A stretch of 64,000 nt of DNA from positions 30,281 to 94,280 of the forward strand of contig CABUHY010000008.1 in the NCBI GenBank assembly GCA_902491475.1, written 5' to 3'. The stretch is from an uncultured Eubacteriales bacterium. GTDB lineage: Bacteria; Bacillota; Clostridia; Oscillospirales; Acutalibacteraceae. Position 1 is the stretch's first letter. Every line of letters begins with the position of its first letter. Both the position numbers and the translations under genes were made by a program. The notes under the pieces were generated by a model. That model was given only the letters and a program-made list of their open reading frames with translations, was not told where the DNA came from and ran no database searches. This document shows, in pieces, positions 33,783 to 41,982 of the stretch.

Positions 33783-35867
33783 ATGAAACGCCCACTTGCC
33801 GTAATAGGGTTTTCAATGCTTCTTGTGTTGACCCTGTTCAGCAAAACCAATAACAGCAATGCGGCAAGCGTTACCCTGGCGGTTTCGCTTGCTTTGTTGT
33901 TTGTATCACTGTTTATTAAACCGCTCAGACAAAATATGACCGTTCCGACTGCGTTACTGTCAATCTGTACCGCCCTGTGCCTGTTTGTGACGGCAAACGC
34001 ACAGTATGAAATAATCTCAAAGATATACAATGACACCACCGTTACGGTAAGCGGCTCTCTTATTTCACTGCCGACAACCAACGGTTCACTGAAATATTAC
34101 ACCGTGAGAACCGATGAGGTAAACGGTGCCAAGGAACATATCAACATAAGAATTGCCTCCTCTTCCCCTATCGACCTTGAACCCACCGACACTTTAACCG
34201 CCAAGCTCGACACATATGTTCTCGGAACCGAGGACGACGAATTTCTCGAATACTACCGTTCAAAGAATATTCTTGTCGGCGGCACCTTTAACGGCGACGA
34301 CGCACAAGTGGTCAAGGGCAACAATAAAAACATCAACAGTCTTATTCTAAAGGTAAGATATAAGCTTTACAACGAAATAACAAGTGTTTTGCCGAACGAT
34401 TACGGCGCTGTTGTGTGCGGACTTGTGCTCGGCGAAAAATCGGCGTTGAGCGAACGGGTCTCCAACGCATTCAGACTTTGCGGCGTATCGCATCTGTTTG
34501 CGGTTTCGGGCTTGCATGTCAGCATTTGGTCGTCACTCATTTACGGGAAACTACGCAAATTCGGCTTGGGTAACAGGAAATCCTCTGCGGTTTCCATTCT
34601 GTTCTGCCTGTTCTTTATGCTGTTGACGGGTGCAAATCCGCCTGTTATCAGGGCGGGCTTTATGATGATACTCGTCTACGCTGCGAACATTGTACAAAAA
34701 GAGGCTGAACCGATAAATTCCATCGGCTTTTCACTGATAGTTATGCTGTTTCAAAACCCGTACTGTGCGTTGAGCATAAGCCTTTGGCTGAGCTTGCTTG
34801 CAACCCTCGGCATACTCATTTTGTATAACGGCATAAACGACATTCTTAAAAAGCCGTTTGAGAAAATACCGTCAAAGGCGGTAAAGTCCGCAATAAACTA
34901 TGTCATTTCCTTGGTTGCGGTCTGTATGAGCGTAAACATCTTTACCCTGCCCGTCTACTTCTTCAAGTTCAAGAGCATATCGCTTGTTCTGCTTGAAGCA
35001 AATCTCATAATGGTATTCTTGGGCAAGCTGTGTATGGAAATTGCGGGCGCAGGTTCGGTATTATCGCTTATCGGGCTCAAATTTATCGGCACGCCGCTGA
35101 TTACCGTTTCGGGTGCCGTCGCAAAAGTTCTTATAGCGTCTGCACTGCATCTCTCGTCGTTGCGTTACCTGCTTATGCCCGTTACTTCTCCGCTGCTTAT
35201 TGCTGTTTTCGGCATCTCTATGGCGACGCTGATATTTATGGCGCACATTCTCAAAAAGAAAGGCAAACCTCTTCGGATAACCGCACTGTGCCTTGCGCTT
35301 GTTTTCGTGCTTTGCGGCACATATGTGTATGCAAAGTCACTCTCAACTCCGGAGATAATCGTCAGACAAAGCGACGGCGGCACTTCTGCCGTTATAAAAT
35401 ACCGAGGTTACAGTGCAGTTATCTTTGCCGACAACGGAGACTATGCAGCAAGCTCCGTTTGTGATATAATTGATGATAATGCGGTAAGCCGTATCGATGT
35501 GCTTGCTCTTTACGCGCCCGAAGAACGGGCAAGAAAGCTGATAGAGTCATACGATGTCGGCGAAATCCTGACCGACGACCCCGACCTTTGCGACAAGGTT
35601 TATTATGAGGGTAAACTCTCAAATATCGAATATCACACAATTTCGCTGTCGGCTCTCACGGTTGCGACGCAAAATGATTTCTGTCAGGTAATATTCAACG
35701 GTAAAACAACGCTTATTTGCCTTGACGCATCAAGTCCTCCCGAGGATTACAGGTGCGACCGTCTTATTTGCTGCGAGCAGTATAAGGACACGGTAAACAC
35801 GGAAAATTTCAGTCAAACAATATACACAAAACCCGACGGCGAACCCGTAAGGGTTGTGCTTTCATAA
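33783..35867 (+). CDS. comEC: ComEC/Rec2-family DNA-uptake channel-like protein with degenerate C-terminal domain
   Basis: This 694-aa membrane protein has an N-terminal membrane pair and DUF4131-like domain. The Competence domain follows, with the diagnostic H-L-F-A-V-S-G-L-H-V-S block (about residue 240) and many membrane segments up to about residue 515. The C-terminal 180 residues have the layout of the metallo-beta-lactamase-like domain but lack the H-x-H-x-D-H metal motif, so the nuclease function is probably lost. No comEA is next to it. It is in the alaS-holA operon, as often seen, with 3 bp to the HIT gene. Confidence 0.85.
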   Translation: MKRPLAVIGFSMLLVLTLFSKTNNSNAASVTLAVSLALLFVSLFIKPLRQNMTVPTALLSICTALCLFVTANAQYEIISKIYNDTTVTVSGSLISLPTTNGSLKYYTVRTDEVNGAKEHINIRIASSSPIDLEPTDTLTAKLDTYVLGTEDDEFLEYYRSKNILVGGTFNGDDAQVVKGNNKNINSLILKVRYKLYNEITSVLPNDYGAVVCGLVLGEKSALSERVSNAFRLCGVSHLFAVSGLHVSIWSSLIYGKLRKFGLGNRKSSAVSILFCLFFMLLTGANPPVIRAGFMMILVYAANIVQKEAEPINSIGFSLIVMLFQNPYCALSISLWLSLLATLGILILYNGINDILKKPFEKIPSKAVKSAINYVISLVAVCMSVNIFTLPVYFFKFKSISLVLLEANLIMVFLGKLCMEIAGAGSVLSLIGLKFIGTPLITVSGAVAKVLIASALHLSSLRYLLMPVTSPLLIAVFGISMATLIFMAHILKKKGKPLRITALCLALVFVLCGTYVYAKSLSTPEIIVRQSDGGTSAVIKYRGYSAVIFADNGDYAASSVCDIIDDNAVSRIDVLALYAPEERARKLIESYDVGEILTDDPDLCDKVYYEGKLSNIEYHTISLSALTVATQNDFCQVIFNGKTTLICLDASSPPEDYRCDRLICCEQYKDTVNTENFSQTIYTKPDGEPVRVVLS

Positions 35868-35884
35868 ACGGAAAGGATTAAAAA

Positions 35885-36925
35885 ATGTCCCAGGCAGATG
35901 AAACCACTCTTAAAAACCAAATAAAAGAACGCAGGTTTTCAAACGCATACCTGATTTACGGAAACGAGCCGTACTTAAAGCAGTATTACGCAAATCTCAT
36001 TGCAAAAAAATGCGTCAGTGCGGATATGGAAGGGTTTAATCTCCGAAAATTCGATGCGGAGAACAATACGCCCATTGAGGAGCTTATCGACTCTACGGAC
36101 ACCCTCCCCGCCTTTTCCGAATACACCTGCACGCTTATGAAGGACTTTCCGCTTGACAGCTTTTATTCCTCGGACAAGGAACGGTTTGAAAGCTGGATAA
36201 AGGATATGCCCGAGACGACCGTTGCGGTTTTCTGGCAGGATACGACGGAAATAAACCCGAAAAAGAACGCAAAATGGAAAAATGTCATTTCGGTTTTCAC
36301 AAAATACGGCGAGAGCGTCTGCCTTGACAAAATGGACCGCACATCACTTGCAAAAACGGTTGCAAGCGGTCTTAAAAAGCGCGGAATTACCGTCGACAAA
36401 CAGGTTGCGTTCTATCTTATCGACACCGTAGGCGACGACCTCAACATCCTGTTAAACGAGGTTGAAAAGCTTGCGGATTACAAAAAGAGCGGCGAGCTGA
36501 CATATTCGGATATAGACGCCGTGTGTGTAAAATCGCTCGAAGCGAATGTTTTCGACCTTTCAAAGGCACTGCTTTCAAAGAACCTTTCAAAGAGCCTTAT
36601 GATACTTGACAAGCTTTTCAAGGACAAGGAAAAGCCCGAGCTCATACTCGGTGCGCTTTCAAGCAATTTCATTGATATGTACAGGGTCAAGGTCTCTGTG
36701 CTTTCGGGAAAAAGCGCAGATTTTTTCAAGGATTACTATAATTACAAAAATGTTGAATTCAGGCTTCGCAACGCACAGCGTGATTGCAGAAACCTTGATA
36801 TGGCACAGTTAAAAAAATGTATAGAATTGCTTGAAGGTGCGGACGAAAAAATCAAGCTGCGCACAAGCGACGAAAAGACCGTGCTTGAAAAGCTGTTGGT
36901 AGAGCTCAGCTGTGCAATGAACTGA
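35885..36925 (+). CDS. holA: DNA polymerase III delta subunit
   Basis: This 346-aa clamp-loader subunit opens the beta clamp. The N-terminus Y-L-I-Y-G-N-E-P-Y-L-K-Q is typical of HolA, with the A-F-S-E-Y block in the delta domain at about residue 80. The middle L-N-E-V-E-K-L segment and the C-terminal helical collar also fit. It lies 17 bp after comEC, the usual order in Firmicutes. Confidence 0.92.
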   Translation: MSQADETTLKNQIKERRFSNAYLIYGNEPYLKQYYANLIAKKCVSADMEGFNLRKFDAENNTPIEELIDSTDTLPAFSEYTCTLMKDFPLDSFYSSDKERFESWIKDMPETTVAVFWQDTTEINPKKNAKWKNVISVFTKYGESVCLDKMDRTSLAKTVASGLKKRGITVDKQVAFYLIDTVGDDLNILLNEVEKLADYKKSGELTYSDIDAVCVKSLEANVFDLSKALLSKNLSKSLMILDKLFKDKEKPELILGALSSNFIDMYRVKVSVLSGKSADFFKDYYNYKNVEFRLRNAQRDCRNLDMAQLKKCIELLEGADEKIKLRTSDEKTVLEKLLVELSCAMN

Positions 36926-36936
36926 CGGAGAGAATT

Positions 36937-37533
36937 ATGATAAAAATTGACCAAGCGGTAATAGTCGAGGGAAAATACGACAAAATAAAACTGTCGCAAA
37001 TTCTTGACACGGTAATAATCGAAACCGATGGCTTCGGCGTTTTCAAAGATAAGGAAAAGCAGAAATTCATACGAATGATTGCGCAGAAAAAAGGGATAGT
37101 CGTTCTGACCGACTCCGACTCCGCAGGCTTTGTGATACGCTCGTTTCTGTCGGGAATCGTTCCGCCCGAAAAAATCACACATGTCTATATTCCCGACATT
37201 TTCGGAAAAGAACGCCGCAAGGATACGCCGTCAAAAGAGGGCAAATTGGGCGTTGAGGGTATGACTGGTGAAATTATACTCGAAGCATTCAAAAAAGCCG
37301 GTATTGACGGCAAAAATGTCGTTTCAGACGAAGCCGAACGGAGGCTTGTCACAAAAACTGACCTTTTTGAGGACGGAATATGCGGAAAGGACAATTCGCT
37401 TGAAAAAAGGAAGCGGCTTCTGGCTGCTCTTTCGCTTCCCGAGCGTATGAGCGCCAATGCTATGCTTAAAATAATAAATTCTTATCTTACATACGACGAC
37501 TATAAAAAGGCCGTAAAGGAAATCGGTGATTAA
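36937..37533 (+). CDS. rnmV: Toprim-domain protein, ribonuclease M5-like
   Basis: This 198-aa protein has the Toprim motifs V-E-G-K-Y-D (residue 10) and T-D-S-D-S-A-G (about residue 60), the metal and catalytic acidic residues. Length and start match RNase M5, which trims 5S rRNA precursors. The C-terminal DUF4093-like part is also present. It sits 11 bp after holA and abuts the asparaginase gene. Confidence 0.85.
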   Translation: MIKIDQAVIVEGKYDKIKLSQILDTVIIETDGFGVFKDKEKQKFIRMIAQKKGIVVLTDSDSAGFVIRSFLSGIVPPEKITHVYIPDIFGKERRKDTPSKEGKLGVEGMTGEIILEAFKKAGIDGKNVVSDEAERRLVTKTDLFEDGICGKDNSLEKRKRLLAALSLPERMSANAMLKIINSYLTYDDYKKAVKEIGD

Positions 37534-38514
37534 ATGAAAATTCTTGTTTTACACACGGGCGGAACGATTGCAAGCGAAGAAAACGGAAATGTAATCAATC
37601 CCTCCCGTGCGCCCGTAATCGAAAAATTTCTGAAAGAGCACAACGGAACCGAGTTTGACAGCGTAAAGGTGTGCAATATACTCTCCGAAAATGCCGACAG
37701 CTCATTCTACGAACTGCTTATAAACACCCTGCTCTCCTTTGAGCTTTCAAATTACGGCGGCGTAATAATTATGCACGGCACGGACACTCTGCCGTTCACA
37801 TCAAGCCTTGTTTCAATGGCGTTGAGGCATATTGAAATTCCCGTCTGCTTTATCGGTGCAAATTTCGTTATATCCGACCCTCGCTCAAACGCCCTTGACA
37901 ATCTTGCGCTTGCGGTAAACTACATTGAAAACGGCGGAAAAGGTTTCGTCGTACCGTACAGAAATCCCGACGGCAAAAACCTTATACACCTTGCCACAAG
38001 GATTTGCCAGGCTGACTTTGCCTCCGCCGCTTTTTCGTCAATCAACAACACCAATTTCGCCGAGGTTGACGGCAACGGCTATATCTCCTTTAACAGAAAA
38101 TCGGGAATATCCTACGATGATATTTCGGTTCCGAAAGAAAGAATTGTCGGCGATAAAATCGAATTAAAAAACAAGGTGCTTTTAATCGGTGCTTACCCGG
38201 ATATTGACTATTCCGTTTTCGACATCGAAAAGACGAAACCTGCGGCGGTAATACACGCCTGCTACCACTCGGGAACGGCGGACGGCAACAAGCTGCCGAA
38301 GTTTATCGAAAGATGCAAAAGGTGCGGTACGGACTTTTATCTGTGCCCCGTGAAAAGAGACGAGGCTTTTTACGGTTCAACAAAAAATATTATCGACAGC
38401 GGAGCAAAACCGCTTTATAATATGACTGTCGAAAGCGCTCTTGCAAGAATAAAGCTGTGCAAGAACCTTGACGGCTTAAACGATAACGATAATCTTTATT
38501 ACGAGGAGTTTTGA
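37534..38514 (+). CDS. ansA: L-asparaginase (type I-like)
   Basis: This 326-aa enzyme converts asparagine to aspartate and ammonia. Catalytic motif 1 is H-T-G-G-T-I-A-S (residue 7) and motif 2 is M-H-G-T-D-T-L (about residue 84). No signal peptide is present, so it is cytoplasmic. Its start codon immediately follows the rnmV stop. It is the last enzyme gene of the alaS operon. Confidence 0.93.
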   Translation: MKILVLHTGGTIASEENGNVINPSRAPVIEKFLKEHNGTEFDSVKVCNILSENADSSFYELLINTLLSFELSNYGGVIIMHGTDTLPFTSSLVSMALRHIEIPVCFIGANFVISDPRSNALDNLALAVNYIENGGKGFVVPYRNPDGKNLIHLATRICQADFASAAFSSINNTNFAEVDGNGYISFNRKSGISYDDISVPKERIVGDKIELKNKVLLIGAYPDIDYSVFDIEKTKPAAVIHACYHSGTADGNKLPKFIERCKRCGTDFYLCPVKRDEAFYGSTKNIIDSGAKPLYNMTVESALARIKLCKNLDGLNDNDNLYYEEF

Positions 38515-38516
38515 CT

Positions 38517-38627
38517 ATGAAAAAGGCACTTAAATATGTATTCGGACTTGTTTCGTTTTTCCTTACGGCGCTTTCCGTCAGCGAGGCGTTCAAGAAAAAG
38601 CAGGAGCTTGAAAAGGAACTCAAATAA
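38517..38627 (+). CDS. 36-aa single-pass membrane peptide
   Basis: The reading frame codes for a 36-aa peptide with a basic start (MKKALK), one hydrophobic segment (residues 7-21) and a K/E-rich helical tail. It starts two bases after the ansA stop and has GAGGAG 8 bp before the ATG, so it is a good candidate gene despite its length. The operon terminator follows 13 bp later. The function is unknown. Confidence 0.65.
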   Translation: MKKALKYVFGLVSFFLTALSVSEAFKKKQELEKELK

Positions 38628-38640
38628 TTTATACATCACA

Positions 38641-38676
38641 AAAGGCGTTAAAGATTAACTCTTTAACGCCTTTTTT
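38641..38676. terminator. Terminator of the alaS operon (and mnmA)
   Basis: A 14-bp stem (38641-38654 with 38660-38673), a 5-nt loop and a run of six T residues on plus; the minus strand has a weaker T tract for convergent mnmA. Confidence 0.9.
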
Positions 38677-38685
38677 CGTCCCGGT

Positions 38686-39759
38686 TTATTCTATTGTTCC
38701 GCCGCCGACTACCGTGTCGCCGTCATACAGAACCGCCGCCTGACCCTTTGTTATTGCCCGCTGCGGCTCATCGAAAACAATTTTCAAATGATTTTCGTCC
38801 GTCTGCGTGACAACGGCAGGCTGTTCCTTTTGGTTGTATCTTATCTTGGCGCACAGGTGCTCCTGCTTTTCAAGCCTGTCGCACGCCGTAAAGCTGATAT
38901 TTTTGACATTGACCTCTTTTTTGAAAAGGTCGTCGTTAAAGCCGAGAATGACCTTGTTGTGCTCGACATCCTTTTCCACAACATACATTGAAGCGGGCAG
39001 TGCAAGTCCGAGCCCTCTCCTCTGCCCTATCGTGTAGCGGATAATTCCCTTATGCTCGCCGAGTCTTTTGCCGTTCATATCGACAAAATCCCCGCACGGA
39101 TAAGTCTTTCCCGTATAGTATTCTATAAACTTGCTGTAATCGCCGTCGGGAACAAAGCATATATCCTGGCTTTCGTGCTTGTGGGCGTTTACAAAGCCGT
39201 TTTCCTCCGCAATTTCACGCACCTGCGCTTTGGTATAATTTCCGAGAGGGAATTTTGTTACTTTCAGCTGTTCCTGCGTGAGCGAATAAAGCACATAGCT
39301 CTGGTCCTTGGATAAATCGACAGCCTTTTTAAGAAGATACCTGTCGCCCTGCTTTTCAATCCTCGCATAATGTCCCGTTGCGACATAATCAATATCAAGC
39401 TCCTGCGCCTTGTGAAGCATCTTTGAGAACTTCATATAGCGGTTGCAGTCGATACACGGGTTCGGGGTAAAGCCGTTCTGATAAGCCGAGATAAAGCGTT
39501 CGATAACCTCAGACTTGAAATCATCCGTCATATTCAGCGTATAATGGCGAATACCGAGCCTTGCGCACACGCTCTTCGCGTCAAGAACATCGTCAAGCGA
39601 ACAGCAGGTCTTGTCCGAAACAAAATCGATATCCTCGTTATTATAGAGCTTCATTGTCGCCCCGATAACCTCAAGCGACTCCTGCTGCAAAAGGTAGGCG
39701 GCAACCGACGAGTCAACGCCGCCGCTCATACCTATCATTACCTTTTTATTTTCTGACAA
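38686..39759 (-). CDS. mnmA: tRNA-specific 2-thiouridylase
   Basis: This 357-aa enzyme thiolates U34 of Lys, Glu and Gln tRNAs. It has the PP-loop S-G-G-V-D-S-S at residue 13, the catalytic Cys in N-P-C-I-D-C-N (about residue 101) and the partner Cys in S-Q-D-I-C-F. It follows nadA by 10 bp; both need sulfur delivery, which may explain the pairing. Confidence 0.95.
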   Translation of the reverse strand: MSENKKVMIGMSGGVDSSVAAYLLQQESLEVIGATMKLYNNEDIDFVSDKTCCSLDDVLDAKSVCARLGIRHYTLNMTDDFKSEVIERFISAYQNGFTPNPCIDCNRYMKFSKMLHKAQELDIDYVATGHYARIEKQGDRYLLKKAVDLSKDQSYVLYSLTQEQLKVTKFPLGNYTKAQVREIAEENGFVNAHKHESQDICFVPDGDYSKFIEYYTGKTYPCGDFVDMNGKRLGEHKGIIRYTIGQRRGLGLALPASMYVVEKDVEHNKVILGFNDDLFKKEVNVKNISFTACDRLEKQEHLCAKIRYNQKEQPAVVTQTDENHLKIVFDEPQRAITKGQAAVLYDGDTVVGGGTIE

Positions 39760-39769
39760 TTAAAACACC

Positions 39770-40684
39770 TCAGCCGCCGAGCCTAATCATTTCGTCGATA
39801 CATCTGCGAGCCTTGACTCTTGTATCCTCGTCAAGCACTATTTCCTCGCCCGAACGGCCGAGAACCGCATTGTAAACATCGCAGAGGGTTGACATTTTCA
39901 TATTCTTGCATATGAGCTTCTGCGAGAGATAATAGAACATCTTATCGGGGCACTCATACTGCAAATGCTCCGCAATGGAAATTTCCGTACCGATAATAAA
40001 TTCCTTGTTGTCGCTCTTTTTTGCAAATTCCATAATGCCCGAGGTCGAGCCGACATAATCGGCATGCTTTACAACATCTGCGGTACACTCGGGATGAACA
40101 AGCAAAAGTGCGTTCGGATGCTTCTGCTTTGCCTTTATAACTTCGTTTTCGTTTACCGAAGCGTGAACGGGACAGCCGCCCTGCAAGAGCTTGAAGTTCT
40201 TTTCGGGGACCTGCTCGGCAACATACGCTCCGAGGTTACAGTCGGGAATGAAAAGAATATTCTTGTCGGGAAGCTGTTTTACGATTTTAACTGCGGACGA
40301 CGATGTAACGCAGACATCGCAGACGGTTTTGAGATCCGCCGTCGTGTTTATGTAAGCGACTACCTTGTAGTCGGGGTACTGCTCCTTGACTGCGGAAATG
40401 AGCTCCTTATCCATCTGCTCCGCCATAGGACAGCCCGCTTCGTCGTGAGCGAGGATAACCTTCTTTTCGGGAGAGAGAATTTTCACGGTCTCCGCCATAA
40501 AGCGTACGCCTACCATAATTACCGTTTTCTGCGGTGCGGAAGCGGCTTTTACCGAAAGCGCATAGCTGTCGCCCGTAAAGTCGGCAACTTCAAGTATTTC
40601 GTGAGCAACATAAGAATGAGCGAGGATACATATATCCTTCTCCTTTTTAAGTCGCATTATTTCCTTTTGAACGTCACTGATCAT
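39770..40684 (-). CDS. nadA: Quinolinate synthase A
   Basis: This 304-aa iron-sulfur enzyme condenses iminoaspartate with DHAP to quinolinate for NAD synthesis. Cluster cysteines are in E-A-G-C-P-M-A, H-P-E-C-T-A-D and T-L-C-D-V. The start is ATG 40684 with AGGTG 6 bp before it; an in-frame start 48 bp upstream has no site. nadB and nadC are not adjacent, which is somewhat unusual. Confidence 0.94.
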   Translation of the reverse strand: MISDVQKEIMRLKKEKDICILAHSYVAHEILEVADFTGDSYALSVKAASAPQKTVIMVGVRFMAETVKILSPEKKVILAHDEAGCPMAEQMDKELISAVKEQYPDYKVVAYINTTADLKTVCDVCVTSSSAVKIVKQLPDKNILFIPDCNLGAYVAEQVPEKNFKLLQGGCPVHASVNENEVIKAKQKHPNALLLVHPECTADVVKHADYVGSTSGIMEFAKKSDNKEFIIGTEISIAEHLQYECPDKMFYYLSQKLICKNMKMSTLCDVYNAVLGRSGEEIVLDEDTRVKARRCIDEMIRLGG

Positions 40685-40783
40685 AACTTTCACCTGCAAA
40701 CAATTAAAAATTATAAATATAATAATACTCAATTATTCCTATAAAATCAATAGGAAATTCTTATTTAATAAGCAGAAAACGGC

Positions 40784-41962
40784 TTACTTTGCCGCCATAG
40801 AACGCCCCGACTTTATGGAATAGAGCTTTTTATCCGCTTCGGCAAATATTTCGTCGTTGCTCTTGCTCCTGTCAAACCTTGCGCTTCCGATACTCAAAGA
40901 CAGGGTGTAGGGAAGATTTTCCGTTTCATTCATTTTTGAAACGGCATTGTTAATTTCCGCTTTCAGCGCCTCGACCTCAATTACACTCTTTCTCCTGCAA
41001 ACAATTACAAACTCATCGCCGCCGTACCGTGCGACAAAATCGTTGTGCCTGTCGCATATGCCGTTGAGAACAGCCGCAATTTTCACAAGCGCATTGTCAC
41101 CCTCAAGATGGCCGTAGGTGTCGTTGATGTGTTTGAATTTATCAATATCCATTATAAGATAATAAAGCTCTCCCCTTTTTGCGGAGGCACTGAGCTCCGA
41201 GTCTATATAAAGGGTTAACTGGCGTCTGTTGTTGATGCCCGTGAGAGTATCTATTGAAATCTGCTTGTTCTGAACATTGATGAACACGAGCAGAACCGCA
41301 AGTGAAATGCCTACCGCAGTAAACGGCAGGTTGAGATACGAGAATTGAAGAAAATTGCCTGCAAGCGGAAAAAACATAAATTGCAGAAGCGCACGAAGTT
41401 CGTCCTTTTTCTGCTTCGTTTTCTGCTGTCTTATACCGTTGAGTGTAAGCACTGCCGCCCACAGAACATACAGCACGATTATAAACACCCTTATCCACAG
41501 GCTGTTACCCCTGCGATAATAATTTTCGCTGTCTATATAGAAAAGCGTATGCGTTTTGTGCGAAGCAAAGGTAATGACGGTTAAAACAACCATCGGTATC
41601 GAATAAACCGCCACTCTTTTCTTGTATGAGCTGTCAATTCTGCGCTTTACCTTGAAATCAACATAGACTATCCACAAAAAGCCGATAAATCCCGTTAAAA
41701 TCATATATACCGTGTTTATCGTGATATTGAGCACCCTGAAAAACGGGATATTCACTCCGTTGACCAACGGCCAGATAATATCCGTAATCAGCAAAATCGA
41801 GGTTGCAAGAGACATTTCAAGGAAGTACCTCTCCGCAAGCAATATTTTTGAATGGCGTCTTGACGCATTACTGATGAACAGAAGCATTATCAGGCAAATA
41901 ACATCGCCGAAAACATATGCAAAATCGTTACTGTCCGTCGCAGTTACCCCCTCCGAAAGCAT
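40784..41962 (-). CDS. Membrane diguanylate cyclase (GGDEF domain)
   Basis: This 392-aa protein has about six or seven hydrophobic segments in residues 10-235 (a novel or 7TM-type sensor region), then a GGDEF domain. The active site is R-Y-G-G-D-E-F and the inhibitory I-site R-H-N-D lies exactly five residues before GGDEF, so the cyclase should be active and feedback-inhibited by c-di-GMP. No EAL domain is present. The ligand sensed is unknown. The start ATG 41962 has a poor ribosome site, so the start is uncertain. It follows the GH31 gene by 20 bp. Confidence 0.88.
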   Translation of the reverse strand: MLSEGVTATDSNDFAYVFGDVICLIMLLFISNASRRHSKILLAERYFLEMSLATSILLITDIIWPLVNGVNIPFFRVLNITINTVYMILTGFIGFLWIVYVDFKVKRRIDSSYKKRVAVYSIPMVVLTVITFASHKTHTLFYIDSENYYRRGNSLWIRVFIIVLYVLWAAVLTLNGIRQQKTKQKKDELRALLQFMFFPLAGNFLQFSYLNLPFTAVGISLAVLLVFINVQNKQISIDTLTGINNRRQLTLYIDSELSASAKRGELYYLIMDIDKFKHINDTYGHLEGDNALVKIAAVLNGICDRHNDFVARYGGDEFVIVCRRKSVIEVEALKAEINNAVSKMNETENLPYTLSLSIGSARFDRSKSNDEIFAEADKKLYSIKSGRSMAAK

Positions 41963-41982
41963 TTTGTATAACAGCTATAATC

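Noticed and set aside
39965..40744. 259-codon frame opposite nadA
   Set aside because: It overlaps nadA completely and its product has a random-looking composition.
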